Shown here: piece by piece, positions 16,679-24,971 of the stretch
How the letters are laid out: each line of letters starts with the position of its first letter
Numbering within the stretch: the first letter of the stretch is position 1
Program-made: the position numbers and the translations under genes
The notes under the pieces: model-generated
Databases searched by the model: none
What the model was told of the DNA's origin: nothing
What the model saw: the letters and a program-made list of their open reading frames with translations, nothing else
NCBI GenBank assembly: GCA_002730795.1
Contig: PCAX01000029.1
Location: 1 to 42,249 of the forward strand
From: Chloroflexota bacterium
GTDB lineage: Bacteria > Chloroflexota > Dehalococcoidia > Lucifugimonadales > Lucifugimonadaceae
DNA length: 42,249 nucleotides
Direction of reading: 5' to 3'

Positions 16679-16733
16679 TTGTTTCAGTGCGAAACAACAC
16701 GTATAAAGGTATCTACACGGTTATCTACACGGT
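16679..16733. promoter_or_regulatory. Inverted repeat and 12-bp tandem repeat between divergent genes
   Basis: TTGTTTC-agtgc-GAAACAA (16679-16697) is a perfect 7-bp inverted repeat with a 5-base centre. Just after it, TATCTACACGGT occurs twice head to tail (16710-16721 and 16722-16733). Both lie in the short region between the divergent pantothenate set and the gamma-glutamyltransferase gene, so they are plausible operator sites for either. No regulator can be named. Confidence 0.4.
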
Positions 16734-16844
16734 AACGAGTCTACCAAACACATCTTAGTTAAACATTTTAAAGGGGTTAACAATTGAGGTGTGTAAATGC
16801 TTTTTGATTTATCTTAACTATAGCCAGTTAAAAAGGAGAATATG

Positions 16845-18461
16845 ATGTCGTTTTTTAATTCACGAAGGTCCCCTATAGTTGCCCGTCATGGAGCTGTTGC
16901 TACCAGCCAACCTTTAGCGGCGCAATCAGGGTTAAAGATAATGATGGATGGTGGCAATGCTGTAGATGCTGCCGTCGCAGCTGCAGCGACTTTGAATGTT
17001 GTAGAACCGACTTCCACTGGCATCGGTGGTGATATGTTCGCCCTTATTTGGGATATCATAGAAAAAAAAGTTGTAGCCTTAAACGGTTCTGGTAGGTCCG
17101 GTTCAGGGGCTAATGTTAAAGAATTGAAGGATCTGGGGTATAGTGATTTTATCCCAAAAGAGGGTGAAGGGTGCCATTTTTCCGTGAGTGTTCCAGGGAC
17201 GGTACATGGGTGGGAAACAGCCCTTACTGGCTATGGAAGGATGTCGTTGAATGAGGTTTTGAAATCAGCGATACATTATGCATTAAATGGATTTGGTGTT
17301 TCAAAAATTGTTTCAAATGGTTGGGAAAATGGGGAAGAAAAATTAACTTACAGACCGTCTGGATTGGAATTATTACCTAATGGAAAAGCTCCAAGACATG
17401 GTGATTATGTCAAATTGCCAGAGCTCGGACGTTCGTTGGAAATAATTGCTGACGGGGGAAGTGAAGCATTTTACAGTGGCGATATTGGAAAGAAGATAGT
17501 TGATTTTATTGGGGCAGAGGGTGGTTGGCTAACACAAGAAGATCTCGACTCACATCATTCGGATTGGGATAACCCCATTTCAACTAAATATAAGGATATT
17601 GATATTTGGGAGTGCCCCCCAAATGGCCAAGGAATAGCGGCTCTTATCGCTTTGAATATAGTTGAAGGATTTGATATAGCATCTATGGGATATCAATCGG
17701 TTGAAGCTTACCATCACTTAATTGAATCTATGAGGTGTGGTTTTATGGATGCGCTTCAATATGTCGCGGATCCTAGAGTATCTGAAGTTCCAATAGGTCC
17801 CCTACTTTCGAAAGATTATGCATCGCAACGAAGATCCGAAATTAAATCAGATTCTGCCAACCCTTCAATTTCCTACGGAAATCCAATGGGTGGTTCCGAT
17901 ACGGTTTATGTTACAGCCGTCGACGGTGACGGGATGGCTTGTTCATTAATAAACAGTTTATACGCTGGATTTGGTTCCGGACTGGTAGTGCCTACTACAG
18001 GGATAGCCCTGCAAAATAGAGGGGCTTTGTTTTCACTGGACCCAGATCATCCTAATTATTTACAACCTCGTAAAAGGCCTTACCAAACTATTATTCCAGC
18101 TATGGCTACGCGCGATGATGAGATGTGGTTGAGTTTTGGTGTCATGGGAGGATTTCAGCAGCCGCAAGGTCATTTACAAGTGGTTTCGAACATGGTTGAT
18201 TTTAATTTGGATTCTCAACAGGCTTTGGACTCTCTAAGATTTAAAATAGATGTTGAAGACACGCAAAATGTTATGGTGGAGGATGGTCTTGATCCGAACA
18301 TAATACGCGATCTTGAACGCCGCGGGCACAACATTATGCTCCAGACTGGGATTGAAAGAGTTGGGATGGGCGGTGGTCAGATAATTTCTCGCGATCCCGA
18401 ATCAGGTGTTTTAACAGCAGGTTCTGAACCGCGTAAAGATGGGGCGGCTGTGGGTTGGTAG
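16845..18461 (+). CDS. ggt: Gamma-glutamyltransferase family protein
   Basis: These N-terminal-nucleophile hydrolases cut gamma-glutamyl bonds, as in glutathione, after self-cleavage into two subunits. The 538-residue protein has ARHGAVATSQPLAAQSG, then GGNAVDAAVAAA and GIGGDMFAL. The predicted self-cleavage site is Thr353 in GGSDTVYVTAVD, followed by SLYAGFGSG. No signal peptide is visible, so it is probably cytoplasmic, like YwrD-type members. ATGATG gives two possible starts (16842 and 16845); AGGAG is only three bases from the first but six from the second, so the second is preferred. A substrate other than glutathione is possible. Confidence 0.9.
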   Translation: MSFFNSRRSPIVARHGAVATSQPLAAQSGLKIMMDGGNAVDAAVAAAATLNVVEPTSTGIGGDMFALIWDIIEKKVVALNGSGRSGSGANVKELKDLGYSDFIPKEGEGCHFSVSVPGTVHGWETALTGYGRMSLNEVLKSAIHYALNGFGVSKIVSNGWENGEEKLTYRPSGLELLPNGKAPRHGDYVKLPELGRSLEIIADGGSEAFYSGDIGKKIVDFIGAEGGWLTQEDLDSHHSDWDNPISTKYKDIDIWECPPNGQGIAALIALNIVEGFDIASMGYQSVEAYHHLIESMRCGFMDALQYVADPRVSEVPIGPLLSKDYASQRRSEIKSDSANPSISYGNPMGGSDTVYVTAVDGDGMACSLINSLYAGFGSGLVVPTTGIALQNRGALFSLDPDHPNYLQPRKRPYQTIIPAMATRDDEMWLSFGVMGGFQQPQGHLQVVSNMVDFNLDSQQALDSLRFKIDVEDTQNVMVEDGLDPNIIRDLERRGHNIMLQTGIERVGMGGGQIISRDPESGVLTAGSEPRKDGAAVGW

Positions 18462-18505
18462 ATGTGTAAAGGGTTTATTATTACCTAAAATTTCTATTTA
18501 ATAAG

Positions 18506-18550
18506 AATATTATATAATATTACAGTATTATTAGGAATATTAAGGAATAT
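18506..18550 (+). promoter_or_regulatory. AT palindrome and tandem repeat upstream of the HTH gene
   Basis: AATATTATATAATATT (18506-18521) is a perfect 16-bp palindrome with a TATAAT at 18513-18518. It is followed by two near-identical 10-bp units, TTAGGAATAT and TAAGGAATAT (18531-18550), directly before the GTG start of the HTH protein. The arrangement suggests a promoter with an operator, possibly for autoregulation; this is inference in a very AT-rich stretch. Confidence 0.35.
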
Positions 18551-18563
18551 AGGTGTAATTAGG

Positions 18564-19481
18564 GTGAATGGCATCAAAGTCAGGGATATAGCGGCTCGTC
18601 TGAATGTTAGTGAAAAAACTGTCTATAAATGGTTAAAAAACGGGATTTTGCCTGCCACGCGTTTGGGGAAAACATGGATCGTCACGGAACAATCGTTGGT
18701 GACATTATTAAATCCTGCAAAAAAAGATCAATATCAAGAAGAGACAAAAAAACTCGGTGACCATCTAGAGGTCAACCCAAGGGATACCGATAAATTGGCT
18801 TTAGAGAAGTTTTTTTCACTTATGAACGGGTCATTTAATGCTGGTATAGAAGCCATATTGGGTCCTAGGTCATCTGATCCTGACACCTCCAAGATCATCG
18901 GTAAGGAACTCGAATTATGTGGCAAGGAAATACGACTAATGGGAGTCGGATTGAGGGAATTTTTTGGTGAAAGGGGGCATACAGGGATTTTGCGGTCCAT
19001 GGCAGATGATGATAGAGATGTGTCACTCAAGGCGATTTTAGTAGATCCGGTAGGAAAATTTGCCCGGGCGCGCTCCGTTTTGGAGGATGGTGTTCGGTTT
19101 CATGACGAAGAACGTTTTCGCATAGGATCCCTTTATAGTGATTCCTGGCGGAGTTTAAATGTTATTGTGGCCCTAAAGAACAAAGCTGATCAAAGTAATA
19201 AATTTAAAATGGATGCAAGGTTCGTTGATTATTGGCCGTCTGTTTATATGGTTATGACTGATAATTGTTGTTTTGTTGAGACCTATCATTTTGGTAAACC
19301 CGATGATGCTATTGACGGTTCCTCAATAGATGGAATTGTTCCAATTATACGAGTGTCAAAAGTTAGCGAGTATTACAAAGTGTTACGACACCATTTTGAT
19401 TATGTCTGGTCTGGAATCAACCACCATATTTCCGTCCGTTCATTAAGTGAAGTTGCCCAGTCAATGGAAGTCAACATTTGA
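18564..19481 (+). CDS. Excisionase/MerR-type HTH protein with unrecognised C-terminal domain
   Basis: Residues 1-49 form a helix-turn-helix of the excisionase (HTH_17) type: VRDIAARLNVSEKTVYKWLKNGILPATRLG. A charged linker leads to a domain of about 220 residues. It contains KEIRLMGVGLREFF, DVSLKAILVDPVGKFARARS and YWPSVYMVMTDNCCFVETYHFG. The alternation of strands and the DPxxxxAxxR turn recall phospholipase-D-like sensor domains, but I see no HKD motif and do not claim that family. The start is GTG, with AGGTG eight bases upstream. No integrase is present, so a phage excisionase role is unlikely; a transcription regulator is the best guess. It lies between ggt and ino1, either of which could be a target. 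Confidence 0.65.
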   Translation: MNGIKVRDIAARLNVSEKTVYKWLKNGILPATRLGKTWIVTEQSLVTLLNPAKKDQYQEETKKLGDHLEVNPRDTDKLALEKFFSLMNGSFNAGIEAILGPRSSDPDTSKIIGKELELCGKEIRLMGVGLREFFGERGHTGILRSMADDDRDVSLKAILVDPVGKFARARSVLEDGVRFHDEERFRIGSLYSDSWRSLNVIVALKNKADQSNKFKMDARFVDYWPSVYMVMTDNCCFVETYHFGKPDDAIDGSSIDGIVPIIRVSKVSEYYKVLRHHFDYVWSGINHHISVRSLSEVAQSMEVNI

Positions 19482-19617
19482 AGGGTTTAGAAAACTTAGG
19501 AAGTGATTTCGATAAATTTGTAGAAAATGTTCCTGATTGTTCTTATTGTTTTTTAGTAATGTTTTTATTGGTGTGTTTTATATGTGTATAAAAAATAGAA
19601 TAGATTAGAGGGATCAC

Positions 19618-20691
19618 ATGGGAAAAATAAATGTAGCTATTATAGGCGCTGGAAACTGCGCGTCATCACTCGTACAGGGGTTGTACAAATACGCTGAGGT
19701 GGACGAATCATCTGATCCAGTTTCGGGTGTTATGCATAACGTATTGGGAGGTTATGCCATAGGGGACGTTAATATAGTTGCTGCTTTCGATGTTGATGGT
19801 GAAAAGGTTGGTAAAGATTTATCCGAAGCCCTTTTTACCAAAAACAACAATGCAGTTAAATTCCATGATGTACCAAATGTTGGTGTTACTGTTGATAGAG
19901 GGATGACTCATGACGGTATAGGAGAATACCTTAAAGACGTTATAGAGAAAGCCGAAGGATCAACATCAGATATTGTCGGTATATTGAGAGAGAGAAAAGT
20001 GGATGTGGTTATCAATTACCTTCCCGTAGGTTCTGAGCAGGCGACCAAATGGTATGTTGAGCAGGTCTTAGCTGCCGGTTGCGCTTTCGTGAATTGTATA
20101 CCGGTTTTCATAGCGAAAGAACCATACTGGCAAAAAAGATTTGTTGACAAGGGGTTACCAATAGTTGGGGATGATATCAAATCTCAAGTGGGCGCCACTA
20201 TCGTTCATAGAGTACTCGCCAGATTGTTTGAAGATAGGGGTGTAAGGTTGGATAGGACATATCAATTGAATTTTGGTGGTAATACGGACTTTTACAACAT
20301 GTTAGAACGAAGCAGATTGGTTTCCAAAAAAATATCCAAGACCAATGCTGTTCAATCACAACTAGAAAAAGAACTTCCTACGGATGACGTACATATAGGT
20401 CCATCCGACCATGTTCCTTGGCTTGAAGATCGTAAGTGGGCTTATATCAGATTGGAAGGAACATCGTGGGGCGATCAACCTTTAAACATTGAATTAAAAC
20501 TTGAAGTAGAGGATAGTCCAAATTCTGCTGGTGTAGCTATAGATGCTATTAGGTGCGCCAAGATTGCAATGGATAACAATATAACTGGTGCGTTAGAGTC
20601 CCCATCAGCGTATTTTATGAAGTCTCCTCCACACCAGATGCGGGACGACGATGCCAGGAGAGCTGTAGAAGATTTTGCTTCTGATAACTAA
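19618..20691 (+). CDS. ino1: Inositol-3-phosphate synthase, actinobacterial type
   Basis: It converts glucose-6-phosphate to inositol-3-phosphate using NAD. The 357-residue protein resembles mycobacterial Ino1 along its whole length: AIIGAGNCASSLVQGLY (Rossmann), AAFDVDGEKVG, VINYLPVGSEQATKWY, VGDDIKSQVGATIVHR, LNFGGNTDFYNMLER, DVHIGPSDHVPWLEDRKW and DSPNSAGVAIDA. A GAGGG precedes the ATG. It begins a plus-strand run with a PimA-like glycosyltransferase and a CDP-alcohol phosphatidyltransferase, which points to inositol lipids rather than mycothiol or a free osmolyte. Confidence 0.95.
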   Translation: MGKINVAIIGAGNCASSLVQGLYKYAEVDESSDPVSGVMHNVLGGYAIGDVNIVAAFDVDGEKVGKDLSEALFTKNNNAVKFHDVPNVGVTVDRGMTHDGIGEYLKDVIEKAEGSTSDIVGILRERKVDVVINYLPVGSEQATKWYVEQVLAAGCAFVNCIPVFIAKEPYWQKRFVDKGLPIVGDDIKSQVGATIVHRVLARLFEDRGVRLDRTYQLNFGGNTDFYNMLERSRLVSKKISKTNAVQSQLEKELPTDDVHIGPSDHVPWLEDRKWAYIRLEGTSWGDQPLNIELKLEVEDSPNSAGVAIDAIRCAKIAMDNNITGALESPSAYFMKSPPHQMRDDDARRAVEDFASDN

Positions 20692-20797
20692 TGAATTCAA
20701 CGATTTAACAGTAAACTGTGGTCTATGGAGTTGGAGTTAGAATATAAACAAAACTTTTAATTTCGTTACAAATGTTTGTAATTTGTAAGATAGACTT

Positions 20798-21952
20798 TTG
20801 AAAATAGCTCAAATATCTCCATACGATTTTGCCTATCATGGTGGTGTTCAAACCCATATTGCCAATTTAGCTTTTGAGCTCAAAAGGCGGGGCAACGAAA
20901 TAACCATCTTGGCCCCATGCTCTAAAAGTCAACCCGTTACATCTGTTGAAGGATCGGATTTTATATCTTTTGGTCGATCCATCCCGATACCTGTAGGAGG
21001 CTCTATAGCGAGGATTTCTCCTTTGATTTGGGGTGACCGGAAACTGAAAACTATACTGGAACAGAGAAACTTTGACATCATTCACATACATGAACCATTT
21101 GTTCCCGCCATTTCTTTCATGGCGTTGAACATGGCAAAAGCACCTGTCGTGGGAACTTTTCATTCATATAATGATAGTAAAACCTCAGGGTATAATTTTT
21201 TGAAACCTTTCTTGTTGAAATCTTCTGGAAATATGGCTGCCAAAATTGCAGTTTCTGAACCAGCAAAAAACTATATTAGTAAGTTTTTTGCTGGTAAGTA
21301 CCATGTCATACCAAATGGCGTGGACACAAAATTTTTCTCCAAATCGAGGGCATATCCATCTTTTTTTGATCGTAAATCGGTCAACTTATTATTCGTAGGG
21401 AGGATTAATGAATCTAGGAAGGGACTCAGATGGCTAATAGGGGCATATTCAATTTTGAAATGGAGAAATTCAAATATTAAACTCGTAGTTGTCGGTGGGG
21501 GTGTGCCTGACGGTGAAACTTATAGGATTATGGGAGAAAGATGTTTGGATGATATTGTGTTTACAGGACCAGTTTCGGATGACGAGTTAGCAAGTTATTA
21601 CCAGCATGCAGATGTTTTTTGTGCACCTAATACTGGAAAGGAAAGCTTTGGTTTTATTATTATTGAATCGATGGCTTCGTCTACTCCGATTGTTGCCTCT
21701 GATATTCCGGGGTTTAACTCAGTTATGGAAAATAACGTGCAAGGATTATTCGTTCAACCAAAAAGTGAAATTGCCCTAGCAAATGCAATAAATAAGATGA
21801 TTGAAGATCCCGCTATGAGGATCAAGTTTGGTATCAACGGGCGAAATACGGCCGCACTTTATAGTTGGGATAAAGTGGTGGATAGAATTTTGGGCGTTTA
21901 TGAAAATGCCCTCATGTTAGACAACTCAAGGCCATTTGACAGTAAGGTTTAG
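20798..21952 (+). CDS. GT4 glycosyltransferase, PimA-like
   Basis: The 384-residue retaining glycosyltransferase has the GT-B fold. The N-terminal glycine-rich loop is YHGGVQTHI, the linker region is IHIHEPFVP and GTFHSY (His122), and the C-terminal half has VGRINESRKGL (Arg202, Lys208) and NTGKESFGFIIIES (Glu282). These residues match the spacing of the His, Arg, Lys and Glu that bind GDP-mannose in mycobacterial PimA. The start is TTG (TTGAAA). It stands between ino1 and a CDP-alcohol phosphatidyltransferase, with 11 bases to the latter. Mannosylation of phosphatidylinositol is the favoured role; another sugar or acceptor is possible. Confidence 0.8.
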   Translation: MKIAQISPYDFAYHGGVQTHIANLAFELKRRGNEITILAPCSKSQPVTSVEGSDFISFGRSIPIPVGGSIARISPLIWGDRKLKTILEQRNFDIIHIHEPFVPAISFMALNMAKAPVVGTFHSYNDSKTSGYNFLKPFLLKSSGNMAAKIAVSEPAKNYISKFFAGKYHVIPNGVDTKFFSKSRAYPSFFDRKSVNLLFVGRINESRKGLRWLIGAYSILKWRNSNIKLVVVGGGVPDGETYRIMGERCLDDIVFTGPVSDDELASYYQHADVFCAPNTGKESFGFIIIESMASSTPIVASDIPGFNSVMENNVQGLFVQPKSEIALANAINKMIEDPAMRIKFGINGRNTAALYSWDKVVDRILGVYENALMLDNSRPFDSKV

Positions 21953-21963
21953 AATAACAAAAA

Positions 21964-22551
21964 ATGATATCTATTAGATTAAAATTGCGTAGAATTGTTT
22001 CTAAATGGTTTGAAAATCCTATCGTAGACCTTTTGGTATTTTTAAAACTTCCCCCCTCTTTAATCACCGTTTTTGGACTAGCCCTTGCCTCAGTTGGAGC
22101 CTATTTCTGTTACAAGGGTAACTTTCTTGTGGCAGGGATAATCGTTTTTATAAGTGCAATTTTCGATATGCTTGATGGAGGAGTGGCCCGAAAAACAAGC
22201 AATGTAACGACCAAGGGAGCTCTACTCGATTCGGTTACTGATCGATTGAGTGAATCCGTAATTCTTATAGGGATCGGGGCATATTTTTTGGACCAAGCAA
22301 ATAACACTTTGGTTATTTTGACCATGATAGCTCTTGTAGGCTCGTTGATGGTAAGCTATATCAGAGCAAGGTCCGAAGGATTGCAAGTTCCGGCAATGGG
22401 AGGTATTTTAACCCGACCAGAAAGAGTCATCATTGTAGTTTTGAGTTTGATAATAGGTTTCCCGAATTATGGTATTTGGATATTGTCTGTTGGCACTCCA
22501 ATTAGTGCTTTACAAAGAATGTTTTTATCATGGCGCTCAATGAACCGGTAA
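21964..22551 (+). CDS. CDP-alcohol phosphatidyltransferase, probable phosphatidylinositol phosphate synthase
   Basis: The 195-residue membrane protein has the full family signature D(x2)DG(x2)AR(x8)G(x3)D(x3)D, with Asp68, Asp71, Asp89 and Asp93 and the core FDMLDGGVARK. About six hydrophobic helices are visible. The family joins a CDP-diacylglycerol to an alcohol; in Actinobacteria and Archaea one branch uses inositol phosphate. Its place after ino1 and a PimA-like gene favours inositol phosphate as the acceptor over glycerol-3-phosphate, which a PgsA would use. The peptidase MA gene starts nine bases after its stop. Confidence 0.85.
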   Translation: MISIRLKLRRIVSKWFENPIVDLLVFLKLPPSLITVFGLALASVGAYFCYKGNFLVAGIIVFISAIFDMLDGGVARKTSNVTTKGALLDSVTDRLSESVILIGIGAYFLDQANNTLVILTMIALVGSLMVSYIRARSEGLQVPAMGGILTRPERVIIVVLSLIIGFPNYGIWILSVGTPISALQRMFLSWRSMNR

Positions 22552-22560
22552 ACTAAAAAT

Positions 22561-23937
22561 TTGGGTAGCATATTGAGATTCAACCATATTTTTCTAGCCA
22601 TAATTGTCGTTTTATTGACCTTTTGTTTGCTTGGGTTGCCTACAGTTAATGCAGACGAAAAACCCGAAAACCTTGAAATTTTATCCTCTAGCGTGACCTC
22701 TGAATTTCCAAATGGGATTTCGTTTACCGCCGATTTTTCTTCTAATCAGAAATTGGAAGAAATAAAAATTTATTTTAAATCAGGTCCCCAATCGACTGTC
22801 CAATATGCTTATATGGACCTAAAAGAATTGAATGGAAAGATTACTGGAGAACTTTTTTACAGGACTAATTCTGGGGATCGTTATTTGCCTCCTGGTACCA
22901 CCGTTAATTATTGGTTCATTGGAATCACCGAATCTGGTCTGGAGATGAAAACAGAATCAAATAGTTTTATATACAACGATTCTAGATATGAATGGAATGA
23001 ACTATCGTCAGGCCCTGTCACTATTTTATTCCATGGACCTATGAAAACTAGGGCAGAGAGACTGAGTGATGCAGTTACCAAATGTTTGGAAATTATGGGT
23101 CCGATTACAGGGGCTGAGATAGAAACTCCAATAACCATGACTTTGTATAATAACAACGCTGAAATGATTGGGGCAGTACAATCTCGGAGTATGGCAACTA
23201 GTCGTGAATTAATTACCGAAGGACAGGCCTTTTATTCTGAAAGTGTAGTGTTAGTGTTAGCTGGTCGACGAGATATAGGTACGGCTACCCATGAGATAAC
23301 TCATATTTTAGTAGGTAGGGCGGCAGGGTCGTCCGGTCAAGTACCATTATGGTTGAATGAAGGTTTAGCCGAATACGGTAATATGGATAAGTCGATATCT
23401 TATAATAGGTTTTTAGAATGGGCCATGGACACTAACAGACTTCTGCCTCTAAGTCATTTGAATCGATTTCCTGGAGATGCTAATTTGACTCTCGTAGCCT
23501 ATGGTCAGGCTAGGAGTGTTGTGGATTACATGATTACTAAATATGGTACCGATAATATGGCAAATCTATTGTCATTGTTAAAATCTGGTCGGGGAATAGA
23601 TTCATCGTTGGAAGAAGTTTACGGGATTGACTTGGAAAATCTCGAGTCGGACTGGAGAGATTCTATAGGCGCCCCACCATATGTTCCTCCCAAACCCAAA
23701 ACAACTGACCTGCCTGCAGCAGAACCTACTCCGGGTTATAAGCTTTTTACTTTGTCTCCGGACAGTGAAGGTACAGATGTTTCTATGTCTCCTATAGAGG
23801 AAGATGCACTGGAAAATAACCTTCAAAGTAAAAAGCTCGAAGGAGCCTGTACTACTGGTGGTAGATCTGACCTGGCGTGGATTGGTTTGTTACTTATGAT
23901 ATTTTGGGCTTATGGCAAAACGAAACGTAGAGCGTGA
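22561..23937 (+). CDS. Exported peptidase MA-type zinc metalloprotease with C-terminal anchor
   Basis: The 458-residue protein has an N-terminal signal peptide (to about residue 31) and a beta-sandwich-like region. A gluzincin domain follows: HEITH (His244-His248), and Glu267 in WLNEGLAEYG as the likely third ligand. A Pro-rich linker (PPYVPPKPKTTDLPAAEPTP) leads to a C-terminal end with EGACTTGGR, a hydrophobic helix (LAWIGLLLMIFWAYG) and KTKRR. This end resembles that of the surface protein at 3.1 kb. The start is TTG at 22561; a TTG at 22573 is an alternative. It is probably a surface-tethered peptidase co-transcribed with the inositol-lipid genes. The substrate is unknown. Confidence 0.85.
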   Translation: MGSILRFNHIFLAIIVVLLTFCLLGLPTVNADEKPENLEILSSSVTSEFPNGISFTADFSSNQKLEEIKIYFKSGPQSTVQYAYMDLKELNGKITGELFYRTNSGDRYLPPGTTVNYWFIGITESGLEMKTESNSFIYNDSRYEWNELSSGPVTILFHGPMKTRAERLSDAVTKCLEIMGPITGAEIETPITMTLYNNNAEMIGAVQSRSMATSRELITEGQAFYSESVVLVLAGRRDIGTATHEITHILVGRAAGSSGQVPLWLNEGLAEYGNMDKSISYNRFLEWAMDTNRLLPLSHLNRFPGDANLTLVAYGQARSVVDYMITKYGTDNMANLLSLLKSGRGIDSSLEEVYGIDLENLESDWRDSIGAPPYVPPKPKTTDLPAAEPTPGYKLFTLSPDSEGTDVSMSPIEEDALENNLQSKKLEGACTTGGRSDLAWIGLLLMIFWAYGKTKRRA

Positions 23938-23984
23938 TTATCCTTTTTTGACCTATAGACGAGTGAGGACCTGAAGGTACTAGA

Positions 23985-24845
23985 TCACTTATCCACTTTT
24001 CTAGATAAATTAAGAATTTTATTGAGAGTTCCGCCTAAAATTTCTTTCTTGTCATTATCGGTAACGAAATCACAATAAGTTCTGAAGGCTTCAAGAGATT
24101 GTCTATATGTCATTGATTTTCGAACGACAGGGAAGTCCGACCCCCAACACATTCTGGTACCAAATGCTTGATAACACTCTTCATAGATGTATTTTGTGTC
24201 TTTGTAAGGAAAATTCCAGTCTTTTTTTTGATCGGTGACATAATGAAACCCGGAAAGTTTCAAATGAATGTTTGGATATTTTGACGATTCTAAAACATTC
24301 TGTAAGTTTTTATTAGCATCTTTACCATGAGCTTTCAACCCGGACATGTGGTGACAAAGAATGTTCAATTTAGGGTGGCGTTCGGCTACTTTTCGTACCT
24401 CATTTTGGTGGTGGGGACCCATGGCAATACTAGCGATGATTTTTGCTTCTTCTGCTAATTTAAAAAAATCCCTACCATCCTGAGAATTCATCCAATCCCC
24501 ATTGTCCGCCTGTGCAAGATAGTGAGTAAAGGCTTTCATGGGCCATTTATTTATTGCAGATTCCAAGCGCCCAGCAGCACCTTTGGTGTGGTATGTTTCC
24601 GACCAAAATGAGTCAACATCGGCAAATTGATCCAACCTATCGGGATATTTTTTTACGGCACTTGCAACGTAATCATTGTTTTCTTTGTTTCTAAAAATTT
24701 GCGCACAAACTATTGTGGCTTTATTAACCCCTGACAAGTCCATTCGGTTAATGAGAGTTTCCACAGAACCATGAGTTTTTGGGTATGGTGGTTCCGGCAG
24801 GTATGGCCAATAAGACCAAGAATGGCAATGTGAATCGATTATCAT
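23985..24845 (-). CDS. Amidohydrolase family (TIM-barrel) protein
   Basis: The 286-residue protein fits the amidohydrolase-2 family (ACMSD/LigW-like metal hydrolases or decarboxylases). It opens with the metal motif DSHCHSW (His6, His8), has an internal ILCHHMSG strand and ends the barrel with CWGSDFPV, where the Asp is the usual catalytic residue. The family acts on lactones and aromatic or ring-cleavage acids. It is alone on its strand between the peptidase and amt genes, so the context does not narrow the substrate. No signal peptide is seen. Confidence 0.85.
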   Translation of the reverse strand: MIIDSHCHSWSYWPYLPEPPYPKTHGSVETLINRMDLSGVNKATIVCAQIFRNKENNDYVASAVKKYPDRLDQFADVDSFWSETYHTKGAAGRLESAINKWPMKAFTHYLAQADNGDWMNSQDGRDFFKLAEEAKIIASIAMGPHHQNEVRKVAERHPKLNILCHHMSGLKAHGKDANKNLQNVLESSKYPNIHLKLSGFHYVTDQKKDWNFPYKDTKYIYEECYQAFGTRMCWGSDFPVVRKSMTYRQSLEAFRTYCDFVTDNDKKEILGGTLNKILNLSRKVDK

Positions 24846-24971
24846 AGGTTAAATTGTAAACTCTTAAAAAATTTAATAGCTTTGACACACTATTGCAACA
24901 TTTACGAAACATATTTTAATTAGGATGTAGGTATATAACATTTTTGCACATTACTAAGGAGGATAACAATT

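Noticed and set aside
18564..19481. HTH protein as a phage excisionase
   Set aside because: It is far longer than an excisionase, has a large second domain, and no phage gene or integrase is near.
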